In this document: one piece after another, positions 50,516 to 58,818 of the stretch | Position numbering within the stretch: position 1 is the stretch's first letter | Layout of the letters: every line of letters begins with the position of its first letter | Source: DASVDE01 sp036381235 | GTDB lineage: Bacteria; Actinomycetota; Thermoleophilia; Solirubrobacterales; 70-9 | Assembly (NCBI GenBank): GCA_036381235.1 | Contig: DASVDE010000002.1 | Location: 116,172-180,171 of the forward strand | Length of the DNA stretch: 64,000 nucleotides | Direction of reading: 5' to 3' | Translations under genes and position numbers: made by a program | The notes under the pieces: model-generated | Databases searched by the model: none | Told to the model about the DNA's origin: nothing | What the model saw: only the letters and a program-made list of their open reading frames with translations

Positions 50516-50588
50516 CACCGCTACGGGGATTCGAACCCCGGTTTCCGGACTGAGAATCCGGCGTCCTAGTCCCCTAGACGATAGCGGC
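50516..50588 (-). tRNA. tRNA-Glu (anticodon CTC)
   Basis: The 73-base cloverleaf has acceptor GCCGCTA pairing with TAGCGGT (one G-T pair). The anticodon stem CCGGA/TCCGG encloses the loop TTCTCAG with anticodon CTC, reading GAG. The T-loop is TTCGAAT. A degenerate copy of its T-arm side sits at 48210. Confidence 0.96.
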
Positions 50589-50681
50589 GTGCGGGCACGA
50601 TTCTAGCGACAGGCAGATGCGACTCGCATCGCCGGTTGGCGGCTCGGGCGATGGCCGTCAACCGGTAGATTGCCTGCTCCC

Positions 50682-50765
50682 GCGGCTGTGGCGGAACTGG
50701 TAGACGCGCACGGTTCAGGTCCGTGTGGAGGCAACTCCGTGGAGGTTCGACTCCTCTCAGCCGCA
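50682..50765 (+). tRNA. tRNA-Leu (anticodon CAG)
   Basis: The 84-base class II tRNA has acceptor GCGGCTG/CAGCCGC, a long variable arm, and anticodon stem CACGG/CCGTG with the loop TTCAGGT. The anticodon CAG reads CUG. Confidence 0.96.
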
Positions 50766-50789
50766 TTGCAGCGCGCCGACAGAAGCCGC

Positions 50790-51707
50790 TCAGGCCGCCT
50801 GCTCTGCCTTTGCAGCCTGTCCGGCGCGGGCCGCGTTGGACGCGATCTCCTCGACGAAGGTGGACCACAGCTGTCTGGGGAGGTCATGGCCCATGCCCTC
50901 GATCAGGCGAAGGCGCGCTCCCGAGATCGCCTTTGCGGTGGCGCGGCCACCGACGGGGCGGGCCAGCGGGTCCTTGCGGCCGTGGATGACCAGAGTCGGC
51001 GCGGTTACGCGGCGCAGAGCTTGGGAGCGGTCGCCCGAGGCGGCGATCGCGTGCATCTGGCGGAGCACGCCGGAGGGGCGGTGACCGCGATCGTAGGAGC
51101 GGCTGACGACATCCCGGAACCGCTCCTCGTCCATCGGGTAGTCGGGAGAGCCGATCACCCGGAAGGTCTTCACGGCCTGCTCGATGTAGGCGTCGCGGCT
51201 CCGGCGTGCCGGCGTCATCAGGACCGCGAAGGCGCGCCAGGTCGGGAACTCCATCCAACGACGGCCGGTGGTCGACATCATCGAGGTCAACGAGAGGACC
51301 CGCTCGGGCCGCTCGATCGCCATCGTCTGAGCGATCATCCCGCCCATTGAAGCACCGACGATGTGAGCCGCCTCGACGCCGAGGTGATCCATCAGCCCCG
51401 CCGTGTCGGCGGCCATGTCGCTGAGAAGGTAAGGAGCCGCCGCACGGCGCCCGAGGATCAGGTCGAGGCGGCTGGGCACGCCGGCGCCATCGAGAATCGT
51501 TGAGTGGCCGATGTCGCGATTGTCGAAGCGCACCACCCGGAAGCCGCGCTCGGCGAGCATCGTGCATAAACGCTCGTCCCAGGCGATCATCTGCGTCCCC
51601 AGGCCCATGATCAGCAACAGCGGCTCACCTCTGCGGTCGCCGATCTCCTGGTAGGCGATCTCGATGCCGTTGGCGGGAGCCAGGCGCTCCTCGCTGAGAC
51701 CGTTCAT
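50790..51707 (-). CDS. Alpha/beta hydrolase
   Basis: The 305-residue protein has an alpha/beta hydrolase fold with the oxyanion motif LLLIMGLGTQMIAWDERL, the nucleophile elbow GASMGGMIAQTMA (Ser), the acid residue in VIHGRKDPLARP, and His in GMGHDLP. The RFDNRDIGHST motif is typical of the family branch containing aclacinomycin methylesterase RdmC-like and other esterases. The substrate is unknown. It starts at ATG 51707, 37 nt from the divergent metallophosphoesterase. There is no signal peptide. Confidence 0.88.
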   Translation of the reverse strand: MNGLSEERLAPANGIEIAYQEIGDRRGEPLLLIMGLGTQMIAWDERLCTMLAERGFRVVRFDNRDIGHSTILDGAGVPSRLDLILGRRAAAPYLLSDMAADTAGLMDHLGVEAAHIVGASMGGMIAQTMAIERPERVLSLTSMMSTTGRRWMEFPTWRAFAVLMTPARRSRDAYIEQAVKTFRVIGSPDYPMDEERFRDVVSRSYDRGHRPSGVLRQMHAIAASGDRSQALRRVTAPTLVIHGRKDPLARPVGGRATAKAISGARLRLIEGMGHDLPRQLWSTFVEEIASNAARAGQAAKAEQAA

Positions 51708-51743
51708 GTAAAGAGCTTAGCCCGGGCCGCTAACTTGGCCTGC

Positions 51744-52862
51744 ATGCGCACCGCGATCGTCTCCGACCTGCATCTGGGCAGTCAGTCCGGCGAGGATCTG
51801 CTGCGCGACGCCGCGATCCGGCGCACCCTGCTGGAGGAGATCGGCGATGCCGACCGCGTCGTCCTGCTCGGCGACGTGCTGGAGCTGCGCGAGCTGCCGC
51901 TGGCCGAGGCGCTGGAGATCTCCCGGCCGTTCTTCGAAGAGCTGGGCGAGAAGATGGGCGGGGGCGAGGTGCTGCTCATCCCGGGCAATCACGACCATCG
52001 CCTTGCCGAGCCGGTGCTGGAAAACCTCGCCTTCAACGGCGCGCCCGCGCTCGGCCTCGAGCATCGCCAGCGTCCGGCCAGCGAGGCCGGCGTTCGCATC
52101 GATCGTTGGCTCGATCGGACCGAGCTCTGCGTCGCCTATCCGGGAGCCTGGCTGCGCAATGACGTCTACGCCACTCACGGCCACTACATGGACTGCCACA
52201 TGTCGCTGCCTCGAATGGAATGCGTCGCAGTCGCCGCGGTGATGCGAGTCGGAACCGGCATCCCCGAGGCTCCCGGACCCGCCGACTACGAGCGCGTCCT
52301 GCAGCCAATCTACGGGTTGTCATTCGGCCTCGCCCAGTCCGGCCTCGCGCGGGGGATAACCCGGCCTTCAGAGCGAGTCTGGCGTTCGCTCTCCGGCCGG
52401 CGCCAAGCAACCGGGCGCGCCCGGCGCACCGCGATGCGCGCAGCCGTCGGGACCGCGGTCCCCGCCGGGGTCTGGGCCGTAAACCGCCTGCTCGGCGCGG
52501 GCTTTGACGCCGACCTCTCGGCTGCCGCCATCACCCGCAGTGGCATCGTCGCCGCCACCGAGACAGCGAGACGGCTGCGTCTTGACGCCGTCCACGTCAT
52601 CACCGGCCACACTCACCGCGGCGGACCGCGCGAGGATGAGGCACCCTGGCCGCTGCCGGGCGGAGGACAACTCCACAACACCGGCAGCTGGGTCTTTGCC
52701 TCGGCGTTCCATCACCCCGGCACTCCCCCCGGCCCCTACTGGCCCGGGACGGTTACGTGGCTCGAGGACGAGGAACCCCCCCGGCGCGTGCAACTGCTCG
52801 CAGGACACACACGGGAGCGCCTGAAGGAGACCGTCGCCCGCAACCTGAGCGCAGAGAGCTAG
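51744..52862 (+). CDS. Metallophosphoesterase
   Basis: The 372-residue protein has calcineurin-like metal motifs: SDLHLGS (residues 7-13), LLGDVLELREL, IPGNHDHRLAEP, HGHYMD and TGHTHRGGP. It may hydrolyse a phosphodiester, such as UDP-diacylglucosamine in LpxH-like enzymes or a nucleotide, but this cannot be assigned. The C-terminal half includes an unusual hydrophobic region (about 225-260). TAACTT lies 7 nt before ATG, with no Shine-Dalgarno, suggesting a leaderless message. Its stop overlaps the dehalogenase stop at CTAG. Confidence 0.9.
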   Translation: MRTAIVSDLHLGSQSGEDLLRDAAIRRTLLEEIGDADRVVLLGDVLELRELPLAEALEISRPFFEELGEKMGGGEVLLIPGNHDHRLAEPVLENLAFNGAPALGLEHRQRPASEAGVRIDRWLDRTELCVAYPGAWLRNDVYATHGHYMDCHMSLPRMECVAVAAVMRVGTGIPEAPGPADYERVLQPIYGLSFGLAQSGLARGITRPSERVWRSLSGRRQATGRARRTAMRAAVGTAVPAGVWAVNRLLGAGFDADLSAAAITRSGIVAATETARRLRLDAVHVITGHTHRGGPREDEAPWPLPGGGQLHNTGSWVFASAFHHPGTPPGPYWPGTVTWLEDEEPPRRVQLLAGHTRERLKETVARNLSAES

Positions 52863-53737
52863 CCCAGCCACTCGGCGATGATCGCGCCGATCTCCTCCCC
52901 GGCGTCCTCGTGGAGGAAGTGCGAGGCGTTCTCGATCACCCGCGGCGCCGGATAGTTCAGCCGCTCGGAGACTTGCTCGCCAACCGAGAGAGGCAGGGCT
53001 TGGTCGGAGTCCGCCCACAACACCAGCGTCGGCCTGTCGTCTTCGCGCAGCGCATCGGCGACCCGTCTGCCCTCCGCAGCCCCGGGCGCATCCGGCTCGG
53101 TTGGAATGAGCGCGGGAAAGGCACGGGCGCCGGCCTTCGACTCGGGGGTCGGGTAAGGCGCCTCGTAGGCGGCGATCACCTCGTCATCGGGGTCTCGCTT
53201 GCAGCCGGCCTTGACCAAGAAGCCGACCGGCAGGTCCTCGGCGTTACGGACGAAGTCGCGGAATTTGAACCAGACGTCACTCATCTTCTGATGGCCGGTG
53301 AAGGGCCCAGTGTCGGAGATCACCAGACGCGAGAAGCGATCGGGGTGCTCAACGAAGAGCCGAAGGCCGATCGGGCCGCCCCAGTCGTGAACGACGGCGG
53401 TTGCGTCGCGCACGTCCAGCTCCTCCAGCAGTTGCAACATCAGCTCGACGTGGCGGTCGTAGGTGTACCAGCCGATGTCGGTGGGCTTATCGGAGCGGCC
53501 GAAGCCGGCGTAGTCGGGGGCGATGCAGCGATAGCCGGCGTCGCGAACCGGCGGGATCACCTTGCGCCAGAGGAATGACCAGGTCGGCTCCCCGTGGAAG
53601 AAGACGACTGGCTTCCCCTCTCCCTCGTCGAGGTAGGCAATCCGCAGCCCGTCGATCTCCCGGTACTCGGACTCGAACGGGAAGTCGGGCAACCCCCGCA
53701 GAGCCTCTTCCGGCGTCCGCACGACATCCACTCTCAT
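52859..53737 (-). CDS. Haloalkane dehalogenase-like hydrolase
   Basis: The 292-residue alpha/beta hydrolase matches haloalkane dehalogenases: oxyanion/halide motif HGEPTWSFLWR (49-58) with Trp53, nucleophile Asp118 in VHDWGGPIGLRL with Trp119, second halide-stabilising Trp156 in KMSDVWFKFRDF, and catalytic His in NASHFLHED. This fits the DhlA/DhmA-type group. It would convert alkyl halides to alcohols. Actual substrate and activity are unproven, since related epoxide and ester hydrolases share the fold. It starts at ATG 53737 and is convergent with the metallophosphoesterase. Confidence 0.9.
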   Translation of the reverse strand: MRVDVVRTPEEALRGLPDFPFESEYREIDGLRIAYLDEGEGKPVVFFHGEPTWSFLWRKVIPPVRDAGYRCIAPDYAGFGRSDKPTDIGWYTYDRHVELMLQLLEELDVRDATAVVHDWGGPIGLRLFVEHPDRFSRLVISDTGPFTGHQKMSDVWFKFRDFVRNAEDLPVGFLVKAGCKRDPDDEVIAAYEAPYPTPESKAGARAFPALIPTEPDAPGAAEGRRVADALREDDRPTLVLWADSDQALPLSVGEQVSERLNYPAPRVIENASHFLHEDAGEEIGAIIAEWLG

Positions 53738-53784
53738 CGCTCCCCTCGTCTCCGACAGATGGCGCCTGAGTCTATTTTGCCCGC

Positions 53785-53797
53785 GGAATTTAATTCC
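53785..53797. promoter_or_regulatory. Palindrome in the sulfate-operon promoter region
   Basis: GGAATT-T-AATTCC is a perfect 6-bp inverted repeat with one central base. It sits 77 bp upstream of the sulfate-binding protein start, just upstream of an AT-rich stretch with TATGCT (53817-53822), in a region much richer in A/T than its surroundings. It is a candidate operator for sulfur control; the regulator is unknown. Confidence 0.4.
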
Positions 53798-53873
53798 CCA
53801 CTATTTCGATCAACTTTATGCTAGTCTGCCGGCCGCTTTTGGACTAAGTCAGTCAAAAAAGAAGGGATTCGAG

Positions 53874-54920
53874 ATGCAAAAGCCCCTCAAGGCAAGCCGG
53901 CGACACAATGCGAACGTCGGCATCCTGGCCGCCCTCCTCGCCATCGGCTTCTCAGTCGCGGTGGCAGGCTGCGGAAGCAGCAGCGACGACTCCGCTTCCG
54001 GCTCTGCCGGCGGCGGCAAGCTCGACATCGTCGGCTACTCCACCCCGGAGGCCGTCTACGAGGAAGCTCTCGAGCCCGGCTTCCAGTCCACCTCCGAGGG
54101 CACAAACGTCAGCTTCAGCAACTCCTTCGGCGCCTCCGGCGACCAGAGTCGCGCGGTCGAGGCCGGCCAGCCCGCCTCGGTCGTCCACTTCGCCCAGGGC
54201 GGGGATATGAGCCGTCTGGTCGAGTCCGGTCAGGTCGCGGCCGGCTGGGACAAGCAGCCCTACAACGGGATCGCCCAGGACTCGGTCGTGGTGATCATGA
54301 CCCGCAAGGGCAACCCAGAGGGGATCGAATCCTTCGACGACCTGCTGAGCAAGGACGTTGACGTGATCACCCCCAACCCGTTCAGCTCCGGCTCGGCGCG
54401 CTGGAACATCATGGCCCTCTACGGCACCGAGATCAACACGGGCAAGTCCGAAGCCCAGGCTCTCGACTCGGTGAAAGCCCTGCTGGAAAAGACCGTGGTC
54501 CAGCCGGGCAGCGCCCGCGACGCGCTTGCGGCCTTCACTCAGGGCGAGGGCGACGTCCTCCTCGGCTATGAGAACGAGGCGATCAAGGCCCAGGACGAAG
54601 GCGAGGAGATCGACTACGTAATCCCGCCGAGCACGATCCTGATCGAGACGCCGATCGCCGTGACCAAGGGCGCCCCGGCCGCCGCCCAGAAGTTCCTCGA
54701 CTACATATGGTCGGACGCCGGCCAGAAGCTCTGGGCCAAGAACGGCTATCGGCCGGTCAACAAAGCGTTGGTGGACCCAAAGCAGTTCCCAACCCCCAAA
54801 GACCTGTTCACGATCGCCCAGTTCGGCGGTTGGGACAAGGTCAACGACGAGTTCTTCGACGAGGCGACCGGCAAGGTCGCGGAAATCGAGAAGGAGCTCG
54901 GAGTCTCGACCAGCGGCTGA
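53874..54920 (+). CDS. sbp: Sulfate/thiosulfate ABC transporter substrate-binding lipoprotein
   Basis: The 348-residue protein captures sulfate or thiosulfate outside the membrane. The signal peptide ends in a lipobox VAGC with Cys33, followed by a Ser/Gly spacer. The domain shows family motifs SFGASGDQSRAVEAGQPASVVHFA, NPFSSGSARWNIMALYG and the C-terminal AQKFLDYIWSDAGQKLWAKNGYRPVN. It is the first gene of a complete sulfate ABC operon. It starts at ATG 53874 with AAGGGA upstream. The promoter region is A/T-rich with two palindromes. Confidence 0.95.
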   Translation: MQKPLKASRRHNANVGILAALLAIGFSVAVAGCGSSSDDSASGSAGGGKLDIVGYSTPEAVYEEALEPGFQSTSEGTNVSFSNSFGASGDQSRAVEAGQPASVVHFAQGGDMSRLVESGQVAAGWDKQPYNGIAQDSVVVIMTRKGNPEGIESFDDLLSKDVDVITPNPFSSGSARWNIMALYGTEINTGKSEAQALDSVKALLEKTVVQPGSARDALAAFTQGEGDVLLGYENEAIKAQDEGEEIDYVIPPSTILIETPIAVTKGAPAAAQKFLDYIWSDAGQKLWAKNGYRPVNKALVDPKQFPTPKDLFTIAQFGGWDKVNDEFFDEATGKVAEIEKELGVSTSG

Positions 54921-54922
54921 TC

Positions 54923-55753
54923 GTGGAAGGTCACCCGGCAACCCTTCCAACAGCGCCCCGGGCAGGCATCCGCCTGCCCGGGGTGGGCGTCGGGCTCGGC
55001 CGCGGCATGGTCGTGCTCTACCTGTCCCTAATCGTGATGCTGCCGCTGGCCGCGGTGGTCGACGAGTCGCTGGCGGGCGGCGTCGGCGCCTTCTGGGACT
55101 CGGTCGCCGGCAGCCAGTCGATGGCGGCGCTGAAGCTGACCGTGATCTGCTCGCTGGTCGTCGTCGCGATCAACGCGGTCTTCGGCACGATCATCGCCTG
55201 GGTCCTCGTCCGCGACGAGTTCCCCGGCAAGGGCGCCGTCAACGCGCTGATCGACCTGCCCTTCGCGTTGCCGACGATCGTCGCCGGCCTGACGCTGCTG
55301 ACCCTCTACGGGGCCGACAGCCCGATCGGCCTCGACATCGCCTTCACCAGGGTCGCGATCGTGGTCGCGCTCTGCTTCATCACCCTGCCCTTCGTCACCC
55401 GCGCGGTGCAACCGCTGCTGATGGAGATGGACCGCGAGATGGAGGAGGCGGCAACCTCGCTCGGAGCCGGCGGCTTCACCGTCTTCCGCCGGATCGTCTT
55501 CCCCAACCTCCTGCCCGGCATCCTCGCCGGCGTGATGCTCGCCTTCTCCCGCGCGCTCGGCGAGTACGGCTCACTGATCCTGATCTCCGGCAACATCCCC
55601 TTCGACACCGAGGTCTCCTCGGTCTTCATCCGCAGCCAGATCGAGTCCGGCCATGCCGAGGGCGCCGCCGCCGTCTCGGTCGTGCTCCTGGCTCTCTCGC
55701 TGGCGATGCTGATCGCGGTCAGCCTCTTCTCGCGCAAAAGGGCCCGCAAGTGA
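54923..55753 (+). CDS. cysT: Sulfate ABC transporter permease CysT
   Basis: The 276-residue permease has about six membrane segments and the binding-protein-dependent inner membrane signature EEAATSLGAGGFTVFRRIVFPNLLPG (EAA loop). The N-terminal LPGVGVGLGRGMVVLYLSLIVMLPLAA matches the CysT start. It works with CysW and CysA. GTG 54923 follows the sbp stop directly. A strong 11-bp hairpin in its first codons (54956-54983) may protect the upstream mRNA or reduce downstream expression. It overlaps cysW by 4 nt (GTGA). Confidence 0.94.
   Translation: MEGHPATLPTAPRAGIRLPGVGVGLGRGMVVLYLSLIVMLPLAAVVDESLAGGVGAFWDSVAGSQSMAALKLTVICSLVVVAINAVFGTIIAWVLVRDEFPGKGAVNALIDLPFALPTIVAGLTLLTLYGADSPIGLDIAFTRVAIVVALCFITLPFVTRAVQPLLMEMDREMEEAATSLGAGGFTVFRRIVFPNLLPGILAGVMLAFSRALGEYGSLILISGNIPFDTEVSSVFIRSQIESGHAEGAAAVSVVLLALSLAMLIAVSLFSRKRARK
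54956..54983 (+). repeat. 11-bp perfect stem-loop at the sbp-cysT boundary
   Basis: CCCCGGGCAGG (54956-54966) and CCTGCCCGGGG (54973-54983) form a perfect 11-bp stem with a 6-base loop (CATCCG). It lies in the first 20 codons of cysT. Such hairpins between a binding-protein gene and its permease often stop 3' decay and give more binding protein than permease. Confidence 0.7.
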
Positions 55754-56556
55754 GCGCCAAGTGGGGATTGCGCGGTTTGGCCTTCGGCTACCTCGGGCTG
55801 CTGCTGCTCGCCCCCGTCGGCATGATCTTCTACAAGACCTTCGAGCACGGCCTCGGCCCGCCGATCGAGGCGATGACCTCCCCCGACGCCCTGCACGCGA
55901 TCTGGCTGACGCTGCTGATGGTCGCCGTCGCCGTTCCGCTCAACACGATCTTCGGGGTCGGCTGCGCGCTGCTGCTCGTCCGCCACAGGTGGAGGGGCAA
56001 CGCGCTCATCGACGGAGTCATCAACCTCCCCTTCGCGATCTCGCCGATCGTGATCGGCCTCTCGCTGTTCCTCCTCTACGGCAACGACGGTTGGTTCGGC
56101 CCAACGCTGGCGAGCTGGGGCATACAGGTCCTGTTCTCGACGCCGGGAATGATCCTCGCCAGCATCTTCGTCTCGCTGCCATTCGTGGTCCGCGAGGTGG
56201 TGCCGGTGCTGCAGGAGATCGGCACCGAGCAGGAACAGGCCGCCTCGACCCTGGGAGCCGACGGCCGGCAGACGTTCTGGCGCATCACCCTGCCGGCGAT
56301 CCGCTGGGGCGTCGCCTACGGCGTTGTGCTGACGACCGCCCGCGTGCTCGGTGAGTTCGGGGCGGTGACGATCGTCTCAGGCTCGATCTCAGGCGAGACC
56401 GAGACTCTGCCGCTCTTCGTCGCCAAGTCCTTTGAGCAGTTCAACGAGGAGGCCGCCTACGCCGGCGCGATCGTCCTCGCCTTGCTCGCCCTGACCGTCC
56501 TGTTGCTGATGAGCATCGGCGGCCGCAAAGCCCAATCGACCAAGGAGGGTTCCTGA
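55750..56556 (+). CDS. cysW: Sulfate ABC transporter permease CysW
   Basis: The 268-residue second permease has about six membrane segments and the EAA-loop EQAASTLGADGRQTFWRITLPAIRWG. It pairs with CysT to form the membrane channel for sulfate. The start is GTG 55750, overlapping the cysT stop (GTGA), and its own stop overlaps cysA (TGATG). The last residues (MLLMSIGGRKAQSTKEGS) match the family end. No features are unusual. CysT, CysW and CysA together give one importer. Confidence 0.94.
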   Translation: MSAKWGLRGLAFGYLGLLLLAPVGMIFYKTFEHGLGPPIEAMTSPDALHAIWLTLLMVAVAVPLNTIFGVGCALLLVRHRWRGNALIDGVINLPFAISPIVIGLSLFLLYGNDGWFGPTLASWGIQVLFSTPGMILASIFVSLPFVVREVVPVLQEIGTEQEQAASTLGADGRQTFWRITLPAIRWGVAYGVVLTTARVLGEFGAVTIVSGSISGETETLPLFVAKSFEQFNEEAAYAGAIVLALLALTVLLLMSIGGRKAQSTKEGS

Positions 56557-57554
56557 TGGGAATCGCAGTCGAGGGAGCGCGCAAGCGCTTCGGTGACTTT
56601 CAGGCTCTTGACGATGTCTCGATAGACGTGCCTGACGGCTCGCTCACCGCCCTGCTGGGACCGAGCGGCAGCGGCAAGTCGACGCTGCTGCGGGCGATCG
56701 CGGGGCTGGAGACGCTCGACACGGGTCAAGTTGTGATCAACGGCCAGGACGCGACCGGCACCCCGGCGCAGAAGCGTGGCGTCGGCTTCGTCTTCCAGCA
56801 CTACGCCGCCTTCAAGCACATGACCGTGTTCGGGAATGTCGCTTTCGGGCTGAAGATCCGCAAGTGGGACAAGGACAAGATCAGCGACCGCGTGCACGAG
56901 CTGCTGCGCCTGGTCCAGCTGGACGGGCTCGCCGAGCGCTACCCCGACCAGCTCTCCGGAGGCCAACGCCAGCGGATGGCTCTGGCCCGGGCGCTGGCGA
57001 TCGAGCCGCAGGTGCTCCTACTTGACGAGCCCTTCGGCGCCCTGGACGCCAAGGTCCGCAAGGACCTGCGCACATGGCTGCGCCGCCTCCACGACGAGAT
57101 GCACGTGACGACGATCTTCGTCACCCACGATCAGGAGGAGGCGATGGACGTCGCCGAGCAGCTGGTCGTGATGAACGAGGGACGGGTCGAGCAGTCGGGC
57201 AGCGCCGACGACCTCTATGACCATCCGGCAAACGAGTTCGTGATGAGCTTTGTCGGGGAGGTCAACCGGCTGGGAGGGCATTTCGTCCGACCACACGACA
57301 TCGAGGTCCTGTTGGATCCAGACGAACGGGCCGAGGAGGCGATGGTCACGCGCATCGCATCGCTCGGCTTCGAGATCCGGGTCGAGTTCACGCTCGGCGA
57401 CGGGACCGAGGCCTGGGCACAGCTGACCCGAACCGAGCTGCAGAGGCTGGAGTTGCGCGAGGGCCAGATCGTCTACATGCGGCGGGGCTCGTCGATGAGC
57501 TTCAGCACTCAGGGCAAGCTGCGGAGAAAGGCGCCGACCGTCGGGCCGAAGTAG
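56556..57554 (+). CDS. cysA: Sulfate ABC transporter ATPase CysA
   Basis: The 332-residue ATPase has Walker A GPSGSGKSTLLRA, the Q-loop VFQHYAAFKHMTV, signature LSGGQRQRMALARALA, Walker B VLLLDEPFGALD and switch His in FVTHDQEEAMDVA. A C-terminal TOBE-like segment (about 235-325, FVRPHDIEVLLDPDE) is present. It hydrolyses ATP to power sulfate import. ATG 56556 overlaps cysW by 1 nt. The last 46 nt overlap the convergent protease gene. Confidence 0.96.
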   Translation: MGIAVEGARKRFGDFQALDDVSIDVPDGSLTALLGPSGSGKSTLLRAIAGLETLDTGQVVINGQDATGTPAQKRGVGFVFQHYAAFKHMTVFGNVAFGLKIRKWDKDKISDRVHELLRLVQLDGLAERYPDQLSGGQRQRMALARALAIEPQVLLLDEPFGALDAKVRKDLRTWLRRLHDEMHVTTIFVTHDQEEAMDVAEQLVVMNEGRVEQSGSADDLYDHPANEFVMSFVGEVNRLGGHFVRPHDIEVLLDPDERAEEAMVTRIASLGFEIRVEFTLGDGTEAWAQLTRTELQRLELREGQIVYMRRGSSMSFSTQGKLRRKAPTVGPK

Positions 57555-58339
57555 GGAGAGAAGAGGCGATTGCGGGTTGCCGGGTAGCTGTAGCTGGTGA
57601 CACCGGCTATGTACTTGTCGCCGAGCAACCAGGCGCCGCCGCTCGCGCCCCCCGCCATGTTGCAGGCCGCCGGCAGGGTCGGCGGCCCCGGCAAGAGATT
57701 CGTCAGCAGATCGCTGCCGAGGCCCTGGGCCAAGCAGCTGCGCAATTCCTGGCCCTCGAGCGCCGCTGCCGGGTAGCCGAAGATCTGGAAGGGCGAGAAC
57801 CGCGAGTGCCCGGTGATGAACCCTCGGGCGCCCACCACGTCAGCCAAGCGACCGAGGCGGTTGGGCGCAACCTTCAGGGCTGCGACGTCGAAGTCGTCAT
57901 TCTGGGAATGCTGCCACTGCGGCATCACATAGGTCGCGATCGCGGTGAAAGTCCCGAATGGCCGCCTGTCGTGGTCGAACGCGGGGACGAAGGAGAGGCT
58001 CTTGCCCCAAACGCCATCCTCGACAACACAGTGGCCGGCGGTCAGGACGATCGATCCGCTGGGTCGGTTGAGCGAGGTTCCCGAGCACGTGTACGGGGTT
58101 CCATTCGCATCGGTGGCGAAGATCCGCCCATTCGTGCGCGTGCCGAGGGCGGTCACGTCGGCCACCTTCAGACTGCTCGCCCCGGCGACTGGCTGGGGGC
58201 GGTAGCGGAGCAGAGGGAGGCGCGGCTCGACCCGGGTCGCGGCATCCGCGGCGAGGGGCGCAAGGAGGGCCGTCACCGCCAGAGACGCGGCCAGCGCCGA
58301 GAGCTTCATTGACCGCGTCATCGACCCAAATGGTGCCAT
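57509..58339 (-). CDS. Secreted trypsin-like serine protease (paralogue)
   Basis: The 276-residue protein has a signal peptide (about 11-34, ending AADAATR). The triad is in LTAGHC (His103), NDDFDVAAL (Asp151) and GGASGGAW (Ser233). It resembles the protease at 31622 in all three motifs and in size of the catalytic domain, but overall they are diverged. Starts at 58321 or 58309 (ATG) are alternatives with a shorter leader. The 3' end overlaps cysA by 46 nt, so no intergenic terminator exists between these convergent genes. Confidence 0.85.
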   Translation of the reverse strand: MAPFGSMTRSMKLSALAASLAVTALLAPLAADAATRVEPRLPLLRYRPQPVAGASSLKVADVTALGTRTNGRIFATDANGTPYTCSGTSLNRPSGSIVLTAGHCVVEDGVWGKSLSFVPAFDHDRRPFGTFTAIATYVMPQWQHSQNDDFDVAALKVAPNRLGRLADVVGARGFITGHSRFSPFQIFGYPAAALEGQELRSCLAQGLGSDLLTNLLPGPPTLPAACNMAGGASGGAWLLGDKYIAGVTSYSYPATRNRLFSPYFGPTVGAFLRSLP

Positions 58340-58434
58340 ATCTCAAGAGCGCAAAACCGCAGGAAACCACCGATGCGCGCCGAATTCACCGACCGTAGCC
58401 TCGCTTGCTCAACCGCGGACGAAAGGGTCACTGC

Positions 58435-58818
58435 ATGAACGAGCAGAGCACACTAAGCGGCTGGTGGGTCTTCGCCGGCGTGCTGTTGTTGGTCGCCGGG
58501 GTCCTCAACATCATCTGGGGCATCGCGGCGATCGGCGATTCGAAGTTCTTCACCGAGAACGCCACCTACATCATCAGCGGGCTCAACACCTGGGGATGGA
58601 TAATCCTGATCCTCGGAGTGCTGGAGCTGGTGGCTGCGTTTTCGCTGTTTGCCGGCGGGGAATTCGGCCGCTGGTTCGGGATCTTCATCGCCTCGCTCAA
58701 CGCGATCGGCGCGCTGCTCTCGATCCCGGCCTACCCGTTCTGGTCCCTGGCCGTTTTCGCCCTGGCGATCATCGTCATCTACAAGCTGGCCGAGGGCCCC
58801 GAGGGCTCAGCCGTCTGA
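58435..58818 (+). CDS. Small membrane protein (DUF7144-like)
   Basis: The 127-residue protein has four predicted membrane segments (about 10-31, 46-66, 72-92 and 97-118) and aromatic/Gly motifs such as GWWVFAGVLLLVAGVLNIIWGIAAI. This resembles the small DUF7144 family of actinobacterial membrane proteins. Function is unknown. ATG 58435 is preceded by GAAAGGG. The last 12 nt overlap the convergent NUDIX gene. A longer open frame (from 58405) is less likely because it lacks a ribosome site. Confidence 0.78.
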   Translation: MNEQSTLSGWWVFAGVLLLVAGVLNIIWGIAAIGDSKFFTENATYIISGLNTWGWIILILGVLELVAAFSLFAGGEFGRWFGIFIASLNAIGALLSIPAYPFWSLAVFALAIIVIYKLAEGPEGSAV

